From contig NZ_CP032677.1 in assembly GCF_003627215.1 (NCBI RefSeq), forward strand, positions 372,001-436,000: a stretch of 64,000 nt of DNA. The letters are read 5' to 3'. Each line of letters starts with the position of its first letter. Positions within the stretch are counted from its first letter, which is position 1. The DNA comes from Pseudomonas sp. Leaf58. GTDB taxonomy: Bacteria; Pseudomonadota; Gammaproteobacteria; Pseudomonadales; Pseudomonadaceae. Below, one piece after another: positions 51,536 through 59,438 of the stretch. The notes beneath the pieces were generated by a model, which saw nothing but the letters and a program-made list of their open reading frames with translations, was not told the origin of the DNA and ran no database searches. The position numbers and the translations under genes are program-made.

Positions 51536-52510
51536 CTAGAACAATTTAAGCGGTGCTTCATCCAGCGCGGCCATCTGCTCGCGCAGGGCGAGGACCTGGT
51601 CGCCCCAGTAACGGGGCTGGCCGAACCAAGGGAAGCTGGGCGGGAACGCCGGGTCGTCCCAGCGCCGCGCCAGCCAGGCGCTGTAATGCAGCTGGCGCAG
51701 GGCGCGCAGAGGTTCGATCAGGGCCAGCTCGCGGGGGTCGAAGTCGTGGAACTCGTTGTAGCCGTCGATCAGCTCGGCCAGTTGCCCCAGGCGCTCCTCG
51801 CGGCTGCCGGCCAGCATCATCCACAGGTCCTGCACCGCTGGGCCCATACGGCAGTCGTCGAGGTCGACGACGTGATAAACCTCGTCGCGGTGCATCAGGT
51901 TGCCGGGGTGCAGGTCGCCATGCAGGCGGATGAGCTGGTGCGGCGTGCGGGCGTAGATATCCTCCACCCGTTTGAGCAGGTCGCGGGCAACCGATTCATA
52001 GGCCGGCAGGAGCTCGCGCGGCACGAAGTTGCCATCGAGCAAGGTCTTTAGCGAAGCGTGGCCGAAGTTGTCCACAGCGAGCGCCTCGCGGTGTTCGAAC
52101 GGGCGGGTGGCGGCCACGGCATGCAGGCGGCCGAGCAATTGACCGAGGCGGTAGAGCTGGTCGAGGTTACCCGGCTCGGGGGCGTGGCCACCGCGACGGG
52201 GAAACAGGGTGAAACGGAAACCTTGGTGTTCAAACAAGGTGCGGCCATCCTGCTGCAGCGGTGCAACCACCGGGACTTCGCAGTCGGCCAGTTCAGCGGT
52301 AAAGCTGTGTTCTTCGAGAATGGCGGCATCGCTCCAGCGGCCTGGGCGGTAAAACTTGGCGATCAGCGGTTGCGCGCCCTCGATACCCACTTGGTAGACG
52401 CGGTTCTCGTAGCTGTTCAGCGCCAGCACTCGGGCATCGCTGAGAAAGCCCAGGCTTTCTACGGCGTCCAGGACCAGGTCGGGGGTGAGGGTGGCGAAGG
52501 GGTGGGACAT
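51536..52510 (-). CDS. srkA: Stress-response Ser/Thr kinase YihE/SrkA
   Basis: The 324-residue kinase of the choline-kinase-like fold has the catalytic loop RLHGDLHPGNLMH with Asp near 197 and the metal motif YHVVDLDDCRMGP (about 211-223). The N-terminal part NRVYQVGIEGAQPLIAKFY contains the ATP lysine. In E. coli SrkA (YihE) protects against stress-induced death triggered by MazF and oxidants. GGAGCCTTC precedes the ATG. It is monocistronic on the minus strand. Confidence 0.93.
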   Translation of the reverse strand: MSHPFATLTPDLVLDAVESLGFLSDARVLALNSYENRVYQVGIEGAQPLIAKFYRPGRWSDAAILEEHSFTAELADCEVPVVAPLQQDGRTLFEHQGFRFTLFPRRGGHAPEPGNLDQLYRLGQLLGRLHAVAATRPFEHREALAVDNFGHASLKTLLDGNFVPRELLPAYESVARDLLKRVEDIYARTPHQLIRLHGDLHPGNLMHRDEVYHVVDLDDCRMGPAVQDLWMMLAGSREERLGQLAELIDGYNEFHDFDPRELALIEPLRALRQLHYSAWLARRWDDPAFPPSFPWFGQPRYWGDQVLALREQMAALDEAPLKLF

Positions 52511-52566
52511 GAAGGCTCCGGGGAGTAAACGGCATGTGGGCCATGGTAGCGCGTTATGCCTGTGCC

Positions 52567-52590
52567 GGCCTCTTCGCGGGCGCGCCCGCC
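52567..52590. repeat. Single REP-like element
   Basis: GGCCTCTTCGCGGGCGCGCC followed by CGCC: one REP copy with a changed loop, between the srkA start and the end of the ModE-like gene. Confidence 0.7.
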
Positions 52591-52612
52591 AACCGCACGC
52601 TGCGCGGCCAGG

Positions 52613-53392
52613 CTACGCAGGAACCCCGAGCAACACATAGGACGGATGAAACTGCGCCCGCACCGTACTGCCATTCTGCAGCTGTTGCGCAACCAACCAA
52701 TCCGCCTCGGCAAACGCACACAACGTTTGCCCGTTGCCCAGCGCCAGGCGGACCTCGCTGGGCCCATCAGCCTCAGTCAGCACCTCCTGTACCGTCGCCC
52801 GCAAGCAGTTGCTACCGGTTTTGGCTTGTTCCCCTTCGGCCAGCAACTGCACCCAGCCGGCCTTGAGCAGGGCTACCACCATCGTCCCCAACGTCAGCTC
52901 CAGCCGCGCAGTGCTGTCATGGGTGATCAACGCTTCGATCTGCAACCCACCGGCCAATGCCAGGTTGATGCGATCATGCCGGCCCTCACGGCTTAGGCCG
53001 CTGACTTGGCCCTGCAACTGGTTACGTGCGCTGGTGCGCAGCATCAGGCGCCCAAGCAGGTCGAGGTCACTGGACTGTTCGGCAGCTTCGAGGATTTGCG
53101 CCTGCAGGCTCTGCAGGCGCTGATACAGGCGCAGTACCCGCTCGCCTTCCTGCGACAAGCGGGCACCGCCACCGCCACGCCCGCCGGTGCTGCGCTCGAC
53201 CAGGGGCTGGCTGGCCAGGTTGTTGAGCTCGTCGATGGCGTCCCAGGCGGCCTTGTAGCTGAGCCCGGCGGCCTTGGCGGCGCGGGTGATCGAGCCCTGC
53301 TCGGCAATGTGGTGCAGCAGCGCGATGCGCTGGGGGCGGCGGGCGATGTGCTGAGTGAGAACGGTGGGCAGCGGCATAGGTGATGAAGTCAT
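52613..53392 (-). CDS. modE: ModE-like molybdate-responsive regulator
   Basis: The 259-residue protein has an N-terminal winged helix-turn-helix of LysR/ModE type (GSITRAAKAAGLSYKAAWDAID, about 32-53) and two C-terminal TOBE/Mop domains. The first is at about 120-185 (RNQLQGQVSGLSREGRHDRI), the second at about 190-258 (CLRATVQEVLTEADGPSEVR). This is the ModE layout: molybdate binds the TOBE pair and the dimer represses mod transport genes. No mod transporter gene is in the window. ATG at 53392 is used; a second in-frame ATG lies 15 nt inside. Confidence 0.9.
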   Translation of the reverse strand: MTSSPMPLPTVLTQHIARRPQRIALLHHIAEQGSITRAAKAAGLSYKAAWDAIDELNNLASQPLVERSTGGRGGGGARLSQEGERVLRLYQRLQSLQAQILEAAEQSSDLDLLGRLMLRTSARNQLQGQVSGLSREGRHDRINLALAGGLQIEALITHDSTARLELTLGTMVVALLKAGWVQLLAEGEQAKTGSNCLRATVQEVLTEADGPSEVRLALGNGQTLCAFAEADWLVAQQLQNGSTVRAQFHPSYVLLGVPA

Positions 53393-53455
53393 TAATGGAT
53401 GAAGGGACGGTGCCTCTCCTGTTCGGGCCAGTCAAGTGAGCCGAGGCCTTTGAAA

Positions 53456-54187
53456 TCACACATAACCTGGCTTGGGCGTGCGTGCCAGGCAATACACATC
53501 CACCCGGCGCGCCCCTGCCTGGCGCAGCACCAGGGCAACAGCCTGTGCAGTGGCACCGGTGGTCAATACGTCATCGACAATGGCGACATGCTTACCTCTC
53601 AGCTCGCTTGTGACAGCAAACGCCTGGCGCAAATTGCGCCGCCTTGCCTGGGCATCCAGTTGTTGCTGCGCAGGCGTCTCCCGGGTGCGCACCAGCAACC
53701 GTTCGTCGCAACGTACCCCCAGCTGCGCCGCCAACCAGCGCCCCAGCATTGTCGCCTGGTTGAACCCCCGCTCGCGCAGTCGACGCTTGGCCAGAGGCAC
53801 CGGCAACAGCAAGTCGGGCCGGGGCAGGCCTTCGGCAATGCGATGCAACAGGCCGTGCCCGAGCAACTCGGCCATCAACCGCCCCAAAGGCCACTGGCGG
53901 TTGTGCTTGAAGCGGCTGATCAAGCTGTCCACCGGAAAGCCGAATTGCCACAACGCGATCGCCTGCTCGAAAGCCGGCGCGCGACGACAGCATGGGGCGC
54001 ACGTGAGGCCGGGCATAGGCAAGGGCAGCGCACAGCGCAGGCAGTGATCACCCAGCCAGGGTAGTTCTTGCTCACAAGCAACGCACAGCGGATAAGCCTG
54101 CTCAGCTGGCTCATCGCACAGCAAGCAAAATTGATTAATAAGTGAGCAGTTGTAAACCAGTGCTTTGTAATGCGGTTGACAGTTCAT
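53456..54187 (-). CDS. comF: ComF-family phosphoribosyltransferase-like protein
   Basis: The 243-residue protein has an N-terminal cysteine-rich zinc region (CLLCDEPAEQAYPLCVACEQ, then CLRCALP and CAPCC). A C-terminal PRTase fold carries the PRPP loop HVAIVDDVLTTGATAQAVA (about 205-223). The family is needed for DNA uptake in naturally competent bacteria and is also linked to iron-sulfur or GntX roles. ATG at 54187, with GGAAGGCCT before it, is chosen over a longer frame. A BirA-type operator overlaps codons 2-13, so the gene may share control with bioB. Confidence 0.92.
   Translation of the reverse strand: MNCQPHYKALVYNCSLINQFCLLCDEPAEQAYPLCVACEQELPWLGDHCLRCALPLPMPGLTCAPCCRRAPAFEQAIALWQFGFPVDSLISRFKHNRQWPLGRLMAELLGHGLLHRIAEGLPRPDLLLPVPLAKRRLRERGFNQATMLGRWLAAQLGVRCDERLLVRTRETPAQQQLDAQARRRNLRQAFAVTSELRGKHVAIVDDVLTTGATAQAVALVLRQAGARRVDVYCLARTPKPGYV
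54150..54182 (+). promoter_or_regulatory. BirA (biotin repressor) operator
   Basis: TTGTAAACC, 15 spacer bases, then GGTTGACAG match the TTGTAAACC-N15-GGTTTACAA BirA operator with two changes in the right arm. TTGACA at 54176 may be the -35 of bioB. The box lies within the first codons of comF on the other strand. Confidence 0.8.
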
Positions 54188-54276
54188 AGGCCTTCCATGA
54201 CTATGCGAGCTATCCGTGATGCGCTGGCGGGCTTTCCTGTCCCGGCGCCAGCTTAAGCCTAAACAAGGAAACGCCG

Positions 54277-55335
54277 ATGAGCGCCAGCACAACTGCAACA
54301 ACACGTCACGACTGGTCCCTGGCCGAGGTCAAGGCGCTGTTCCAGCAACCGTTCAATGACTTGCTGTTCCAGGCGCAGACCGTGCACCGCGCGCATTTCG
54401 ACCCCAACCGCGTACAAGTTTCGACCCTGCTGTCGATCAAGACCGGTGCGTGCCCGGAAGATTGCAAATATTGTCCACAGTCCGGCCACTACAACACCGG
54501 GCTGGAAAAACAGAAGCTGATGGAAGTGCAAAAGGTGCTGGAAGAAGCCGCCCGCGCCAAAGCCATCGGTTCTACCCGCTTTTGCATGGGCGCGGCGTGG
54601 AAGCACCCGTCGGCCAAGGACATGCCCTATGTGCTGGAGATGGTCAAAGGCGTGAAGGCCATGGGCCTGGAAACCTGCATGACCCTCGGCAAGCTCGACC
54701 AGGAGCAGACCAAGGCGCTGGCCCAAGCCGGCCTGGACTACTACAACCACAACCTCGACACTTCGCCAGAGTTCTACACCAGCATCATTACCACCCGTAC
54801 CTACAGCGAGCGCCTGCAGACCCTGGCCTACGTACGTGATGCCGGGATGAAGATTTGCTCGGGCGGTATCCTGGGCATGGGCGAGTCGCTGGACGACCGC
54901 GCCGGCCTGTTGATCCAACTGGCCAACCTGCCGGAGCACCCGGAGTCGGTGCCGATCAACATGCTGGTCAAGGTAGCCGGTACCCCGCTGGCCGAGGAAC
55001 AAGACGTCGACCCGTTCGACTTCATCCGCATGCTGGCCGTGGCTCGTATCCTCATGCCCAAGTCGCATGTGCGGCTGTCCGCCGGCCGTGAGCAAATGAA
55101 CGAGCAAATGCAGGCCCTGGCCTTCATGGCTGGCGCCAACTCAATCTTCTACGGCGAAAAACTGCTGACTACCGCCAACCCGCAGGCCGACAAGGACATG
55201 CAGCTGTTCGAGCGCCTGGGCATCAAGCCCGAAGCGCGCGAAGAACACGCTGACGAAGTGCACCAGGCGGCCATCGAGCAGGCGCTGGTCGAGCAGCGCA
55301 GCAACGAGATGTTCTACAACGCCGCGACCGCCTGA
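54277..55335 (+). CDS. bioB: Biotin synthase
   Basis: The 352-residue radical-SAM enzyme inserts sulfur into dethiobiotin. The 4Fe-4S motif is [13 protein letters not shown] (about 57-69). Further ligands lie in ETCMTLGKL (about 132-140) and the 2Fe-2S region around [13 protein letters not shown]. The C-terminal half keeps the Arg of [23 protein letters not shown] precedes the ATG at 54277. It is the first gene of bioBFHCD, with a BirA operator about 95 bp upstream, so biotin level should control the operon. Confidence 0.97.
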   Translation: MSASTTATTRHDWSLAEVKALFQQPFNDLLFQAQTVHRAHFDPNRVQVSTLLSIKTGACPEDCKYCPQSGHYNTGLEKQKLMEVQKVLEEAARAKAIGSTRFCMGAAWKHPSAKDMPYVLEMVKGVKAMGLETCMTLGKLDQEQTKALAQAGLDYYNHNLDTSPEFYTSIITTRTYSERLQTLAYVRDAGMKICSGGILGMGESLDDRAGLLIQLANLPEHPESVPINMLVKVAGTPLAEEQDVDPFDFIRMLAVARILMPKSHVRLSAGREQMNEQMQALAFMAGANSIFYGEKLLTTANPQADKDMQLFERLGIKPEAREEHADEVHQAAIEQALVEQRSNEMFYNAATA

Positions 55336-55336
55336 A

Positions 55337-56509
55337 ATGGCCTTTGACCTGGCGGCGCGCTTGGCCGAACGGCGCGCCGCAGACCTGTATCGGCAGCGGC
55401 CATTACTGCAGAGCCCGCAGGGGCCGGAAGTGGTGGTCGACGGCCAGCGTTTGCTGGCCTTCTGCAGCAATGACTACCTGGGCCTGGCCAACCACCCCGA
55501 GGTGGTCGCTGCCTGGCAGGCCGGCGCCGAGCGCTGGGGTGTCGGTGGCGGTGCCTCGCACCTGGTGATCGGCCACAGCACACCGCACCATCAGGTGGAA
55601 GAGGCGCTGGCCGAGCTCACCGGGCGCCCGCGCGCGCTGCTGTTCTCCACCGGCTACATGGCCAACCTGGGGGCTATCACTGCGTTGGTGGGGCAGGGCG
55701 ACACGGTGCTGCAAGACCGTTTGAACCACGCCTCCCTGCTGGATGGTGGGCTGCTTAGCGGCGCCCGTTTCAACCGCTATCTGCACAATGACCCGGCCAG
55801 CCTGGCCAGCCGCCTGGACAAAGCCGTCGGCAACACGCTGGTGGTGACTGACGGCGTGTTCAGCATGGACGGCGACCTGGCCGACCTGCCGGCCCTGGCC
55901 GAGGTGGCCCGGGCCCGCGGCGCTTGGTTGATGGTCGACGATGCCCATGGCCTTGGCACCCTCGGTACCCAAGGCGGCGGTATCGTCGAGCATTTCGGCC
56001 TGGGCGTGGATGAGGTGCCGGTGCTGATCGGCACACTGGGCAAGGCGTGTGGTACCGCTGGGGCATTTGTTGCCGGCAGCGAAGAACTGATCGAGGCGCT
56101 GGTGCAGTTCGCCCGCCCGTACATCTACACCACCAGCCAGCCCCCGGCGCTGGCCTGTGCCACGCTCAAGAGCCTGGAGCTGCTGCGCCTGGAAACCTGG
56201 CGCCGTGAGCACTTGGCGGCGTTGATCCGGCAGTTCCGCGAAGGCGCGCAGCAAATCGGCCTGCAGCTGATGGACAGCCCCACGCCGATCCAGCCGATCG
56301 TCATCGGCGACAGCGCGCAGGCCCTGCGCCTGTCGCGCATGCTGCGCGAGCGCGGACTGTTGGTGACGGCCATCCGCCCACCGACGGTGCCGGCGGGTAG
56401 CGCACGCCTGCGGGTGACCCTAAGCGCTGCTCACAGCCAGGCGCAGGTGCAGCTATTGTTGAATGCATTGGCCGAGTGTTATCCACAGTTGGAGAACGCC
56501 GATGCGTAA
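55337..56509 (+). CDS. bioF: 8-amino-7-oxononanoate synthase
   Basis: The 390-residue PLP enzyme condenses pimeloyl-ACP with alanine. The PLP lysine is in [15 protein letters not shown] (about K236). [14 protein letters not shown] (about 38-51) and the [17 protein letters not shown] block are characteristic. The start lies one base after the bioB stop. Near its end a TTATCCACA sequence (DnaA-box match) lies at about 56480. Its stop overlaps the bioH start by 8 nt. Confidence 0.96.
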   Translation: MAFDLAARLAERRAADLYRQRPLLQSPQGPEVVVDGQRLLAFCSNDYLGLANHPEVVAAWQAGAERWGVGGGASHLVIGHSTPHHQVEEALAELTGRPRALLFSTGYMANLGAITALVGQGDTVLQDRLNHASLLDGGLLSGARFNRYLHNDPASLASRLDKAVGNTLVVTDGVFSMDGDLADLPALAEVARARGAWLMVDDAHGLGTLGTQGGGIVEHFGLGVDEVPVLIGTLGKACGTAGAFVAGSEELIEALVQFARPYIYTTSQPPALACATLKSLELLRLETWRREHLAALIRQFREGAQQIGLQLMDSPTPIQPIVIGDSAQALRLSRMLRERGLLVTAIRPPTVPAGSARLRVTLSAAHSQAQVQLLLNALAECYPQLENADA

Positions 56510-57233
56510 TCGCCTTGTTCTGCTGCCCGGCTGGGGCCTGGGCACTGCTGCGCTGGAACCGCTGGCCGCCAGCCTGCGCGCCCAGGATGCCCGCTTGCAG
56601 GTTGAACTGATGCCCTTGCCGGAACTGGCCCACAGTGATGTGCAGGCCTGGGTCGAGCACCTTGACCGCAAGCTGCCCAACGATGTCTGGCTGGGCGGCT
56701 GGTCGCTCGGCGGCATGCTGGCCAGCGCCTTGGCGCACAAGCGCGGCGACCACTGCTGCGGCTTGTTGACCCTGGCCTGCAACCCCAGTTTCGTAGCTCG
56801 GTCGGACTGGCCCCACGGCATGGCCGAAGACACCTTCGGCACCTTCCTCGATGGCTGCCGCAGCCATACCCAGGTCACCCTCAAACGCTTCCGCAGCTTG
56901 TGCAGCGACGGTGCTCTGCAGCCCCGCACCTTGCTGCGCCAGCTGGGTGTCGGCGTGCCAGACACCGACCCGCTGTACCTGGCCACCGGCCTTGAGGTGC
57001 TGGCCAAACTGGATACCCGCGAAGCCCTGCAGGCCTATGGTGGCCCACAGCTGCACCTGTTCGCCGGCAGTGATGCGCTGGTGCCAGCAGAGGCGGCGAA
57101 GGCGCTGAGCCAGTTGCTGCCCGATGTGGAAGTGGGCCTGGTCGAAGACAGTTCCCACGCCTTCCTGCTGGAGTACCCACAGGAACTGGCGGCGGGCATC
57201 AAGAGTTTCCTGCATGAGAGTGGCGATGACTGA
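56502..57233 (+). CDS. bioH: Pimeloyl-ACP methyl ester carboxylesterase
   Basis: The 243-residue alpha/beta hydrolase removes the methyl group from pimeloyl-ACP methyl ester and so ends the BioC cycle. The oxyanion and nucleophile motifs are LLPGWGLGT (6-14) and GGWSLGGML (about 65-73, Ser nucleophile). The catalytic His is in [11 protein letters not shown]. The start at 56502 ([10 protein letters not shown]) overlaps the bioF end by 8 nt, and its own stop overlaps bioC by 8 nt. Confidence 0.95.
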   Translation: MRNRLVLLPGWGLGTAALEPLAASLRAQDARLQVELMPLPELAHSDVQAWVEHLDRKLPNDVWLGGWSLGGMLASALAHKRGDHCCGLLTLACNPSFVARSDWPHGMAEDTFGTFLDGCRSHTQVTLKRFRSLCSDGALQPRTLLRQLGVGVPDTDPLYLATGLEVLAKLDTREALQAYGGPQLHLFAGSDALVPAEAAKALSQLLPDVEVGLVEDSSHAFLLEYPQELAAGIKSFLHESGDD

Positions 57234-58044
57234 CCTTTCCCGTCCGACCCTGCCCGGCGCGCTGCCCGACAAGCGCCAGGTGGCAGCCTCGTTCTCCCGC
57301 GCCGCGGCCAGCTACGACAGCGTGGCGGCCTTGCAGCGTGCGGTGGGCTTGAGCTTGCTGGCGCAGTTGCCGGCAGGCTTGCAGCCATCGCGTTGGCTGG
57401 ACCTGGGCAGTGGCACCGGCCATTTCAGCCGCATACTCGCCGCGCGTTTTGCCCAGGCCAGCGGCATAGCGGTGGATATCGCCGAAGGCATGTTGCGCCA
57501 TGCCCGCGATGAGCGGGGCGGGGCGCACTATCACGTGGCCGGTGACGCCGAGCGCTTGCCGCTGGGTGATGCCAGCGTCGACCTGGTGTTCTCCAGCCTG
57601 GCCGTGCAGTGGTGCGACCAGTTCGCCAGCGTGCTGGCAGAAGCGCGGCGGGTGCTACGCCCCGGCGGTGTGCTGGCCTTCAGCAGCCTGTGCGTAGGCA
57701 CTCTCGATGAACTGCGTGCCAGTTGGCAGGCGGTGGATGGTCTGGTGCATGTGAACCGCTTCCGCCGTTTCGAGGACTATCAGCGCCTGTGTGCTGCCAG
57801 TGGCTTTGAACAGCTTGGGCTGCAGCGCTGCCCGCATGTGCTGCACTACCCGGATGTGCGCAGCCTGACCCACGAACTGAAGGCGTTGGGTGCGCACAAT
57901 TTGAACCCTGGCCGCCCTTCCGGCCTCACCGGCCGGGCTCGCATGCAGGGCCTGTTGCAGGCCTATGAGGCATTTCGCCAGCCCGAGGGGCTGCCCGCCA
58001 CCTATCAGGTGGTCTATGGTGTGTTGCGCAAGCCACAGGCGTAA
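57226..58044 (+). CDS. bioC: Malonyl-ACP O-methyltransferase
   Basis: This 272-residue SAM methyltransferase methylates malonyl-ACP to start pimelate synthesis. The N-terminal [20 protein letters not shown] (about 18-37) is a BioC hallmark. The SAM motif is [15 protein letters not shown] (about 56-70), and [20 protein letters not shown] is the post-motif. The start [10 protein letters not shown] at 57226 is within the end of bioH; the longer frame from 57124 is spurious. bioD follows after 10 nt. Confidence 0.95.
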   Translation: MTDLSRPTLPGALPDKRQVAASFSRAAASYDSVAALQRAVGLSLLAQLPAGLQPSRWLDLGSGTGHFSRILAARFAQASGIAVDIAEGMLRHARDERGGAHYHVAGDAERLPLGDASVDLVFSSLAVQWCDQFASVLAEARRVLRPGGVLAFSSLCVGTLDELRASWQAVDGLVHVNRFRRFEDYQRLCAASGFEQLGLQRCPHVLHYPDVRSLTHELKALGAHNLNPGRPSGLTGRARMQGLLQAYEAFRQPEGLPATYQVVYGVLRKPQA

Positions 58045-58054
58045 GGGGAGCGAA

Positions 58055-58735
58055 ATGAGTCAGGCCTATTTCATTGCCGGTACCGATACCGATGTCGGCA
58101 AGACCACTATCGCCGCCGGGTTGCTGCATGCGGCGCGGTTGCAGGGCATGAGCACACTCGGGGCCAAGCCGGTAGCCTCCGGCTGCACGATGACGGCGAA
58201 AGGCTTGCGTAATAGCGATGCCCAGGCGCTGATCGATGAAAGCACGGTCAAGTTGCCCTATGAGCAGGTCAACCCGTTTGCTTTCGAGCCAGCCATCGCG
58301 CCGCATGTGGCCGCGCGCGAGGCGGGGGTGACACTTGCCGTGCCCGAGCTGCTGGCGGCGATGCGCAACGTGCTGCAACAAAATGCCGATTTCACCTTGG
58401 TCGAAGGGGCTGGCGGCTGGCGTGTGCCGTTGTCGGGCCTGGAGAACCTGTCCGACCTTGCCGTCGCGCTGCAACTACCGGTGATTTTGGTGGTGGGAGT
58501 GCGGCTGGGCTGCATCAGCCATGCCTTGCTCAGTGCTGAGGCGATCGAGCGTGATGGGCTGCAACTGGCGGGCTGGGTGGCGAACATTATCGAGCCGCGC
58601 ACCTCAAGGTTGGAAGAGAACCTGGCCAGCCTAGCCGAGCGCTTGCCGGCGCCATGCCTGGGGCGGGTGCCCAAGCTCAAGCAGGCCAGTGCCGATAGGG
58701 TGGCTGAGCATTTGCAGCTGGATTTGTTGGATTAG
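58055..58735 (+). CDS. bioD: Dethiobiotin synthetase
   Basis: The 226-residue ATP-dependent carboxylase forms dethiobiotin from DAPA and CO2. The P-loop FIAGTDTDVGKTTIAAGLL lies at 6-24. The substrate Lys is in LGAKPVASGC, and the VEGAGGWRVPLS motif (about 118-129) is family specific. AGGGGAG precedes the ATG at 58055. It is the last gene of the operon; I see no strong terminator after it. Confidence 0.96.
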   Translation: MSQAYFIAGTDTDVGKTTIAAGLLHAARLQGMSTLGAKPVASGCTMTAKGLRNSDAQALIDESTVKLPYEQVNPFAFEPAIAPHVAAREAGVTLAVPELLAAMRNVLQQNADFTLVEGAGGWRVPLSGLENLSDLAVALQLPVILVVGVRLGCISHALLSAEAIERDGLQLAGWVANIIEPRTSRLEENLASLAERLPAPCLGRVPKLKQASADRVAEHLQLDLLD

Positions 58736-58858
58736 CGGCGTAGGCATACCCAAGGCCTATCAAATGGCACCAGGCCATTAGGGATTTAAACGGGTCTTTT
58801 TGTGCCTGGGCTGCTTTAATTGTGCCTGTTTGTCATCCAGCGTCTATGGAGTCCTGAC

Positions 58859-59155
58859 ATGGAAATCACCGGTAGCTCCGCCTACTACGCGGGCCTGAGC
58901 GCAATCCACACCGGCCAGAACCGCGTCGATCAGGCCGCAGGCCAGATCGCCAACATCAGCGCCGAACGTACCGCCACCAGCCAGTCCAGCGATTTTCAGG
59001 CTGAACGCCTGCGCGCAGTCGACCGCAGCCAGCAGATGGACTTGGCTACCAGCACGGTGCAGCTGGCCGTAGGCAAACATGAAGTCGAGCTTGGCGCAAA
59101 TGTCGCCAAAGCATCCGACGAAATGCTCGGCCGGTTCATCGACACCTACGCCTGA
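58859..59155 (+). CDS. Small orphan resembling flagellar rod-protein ends
   Basis: The 98-residue protein lies alone between the bio operon and the acyl-CoA dehydrogenase genes. Its N-terminus (YYAGLSAIHTGQNRVDQAAG then QIAN) resembles the Flg_bb_rod signature of FlgB/FlgC/FlgG. Its C-terminus (LATSTVQLAVGKHEVELGAN then VAKASDEMLGRFIDTY) resembles the C-terminal helix of the same proteins. The middle domain of true rod proteins is absent. There is no signal peptide, as for exported flagellar axial proteins. The start at 58859 (MEITGSSAYY) is the natural one. No other flagellar gene is near. Function is unknown. Confidence 0.65.
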   Translation: MEITGSSAYYAGLSAIHTGQNRVDQAAGQIANISAERTATSQSSDFQAERLRAVDRSQQMDLATSTVQLAVGKHEVELGANVAKASDEMLGRFIDTYA

Positions 59156-59186
59156 TACGGCGTCCGCCCTAAGCTCCCGCCTTCCC

Positions 59187-59274
59187 TGTAGGAGCGGGCT
59201 TGCCCGCGAATGCATCCGATCAGGCAGCCATTTTGCCTGGCCGGGCCCATTCGCGGGCAAGCCCGCTCCTACAA
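59187..59274. repeat. REP element pair (inverted)
   Basis: TAGGAGCGGGCTTGCCCGCG and TTCGCGGGCAAGCCCGCTCC flank about 38 nt containing GGCCGGGCCC-like sequence, between the small orphan and the first dehydrogenase. Confidence 0.9.
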
Positions 59275-59367
59275 GGGGTTTGCCATGCCATGGCTGTTTT
59301 GCCATTTTTCGTGGCGTAAATGGCACCATAGTCCCTCCTTGACATAAGTCGGTGCTAAACGTAAGTT

Positions 59368-59383
59368 TCAAACAACTGTTTGA
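59368..59383. promoter_or_regulatory. PsrA-like operator
   Basis: TCAAACA-AC-TGTTTGA is a perfect inverted repeat and fits the PsrA pattern (G/C)AAAC-N2-4-GTTT(G/C). It follows a TTGACA (59339) and a weak TAAGTT (59362) that could be -35 and -10 elements, so binding would block transcription of the dehydrogenase. Confidence 0.55.
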
Positions 59384-59438
59384 TCGACGGCCGCCAAGCG
59401 CTGCTTACCCCACAGAACTCACCCAGAGGTTCATCGCA

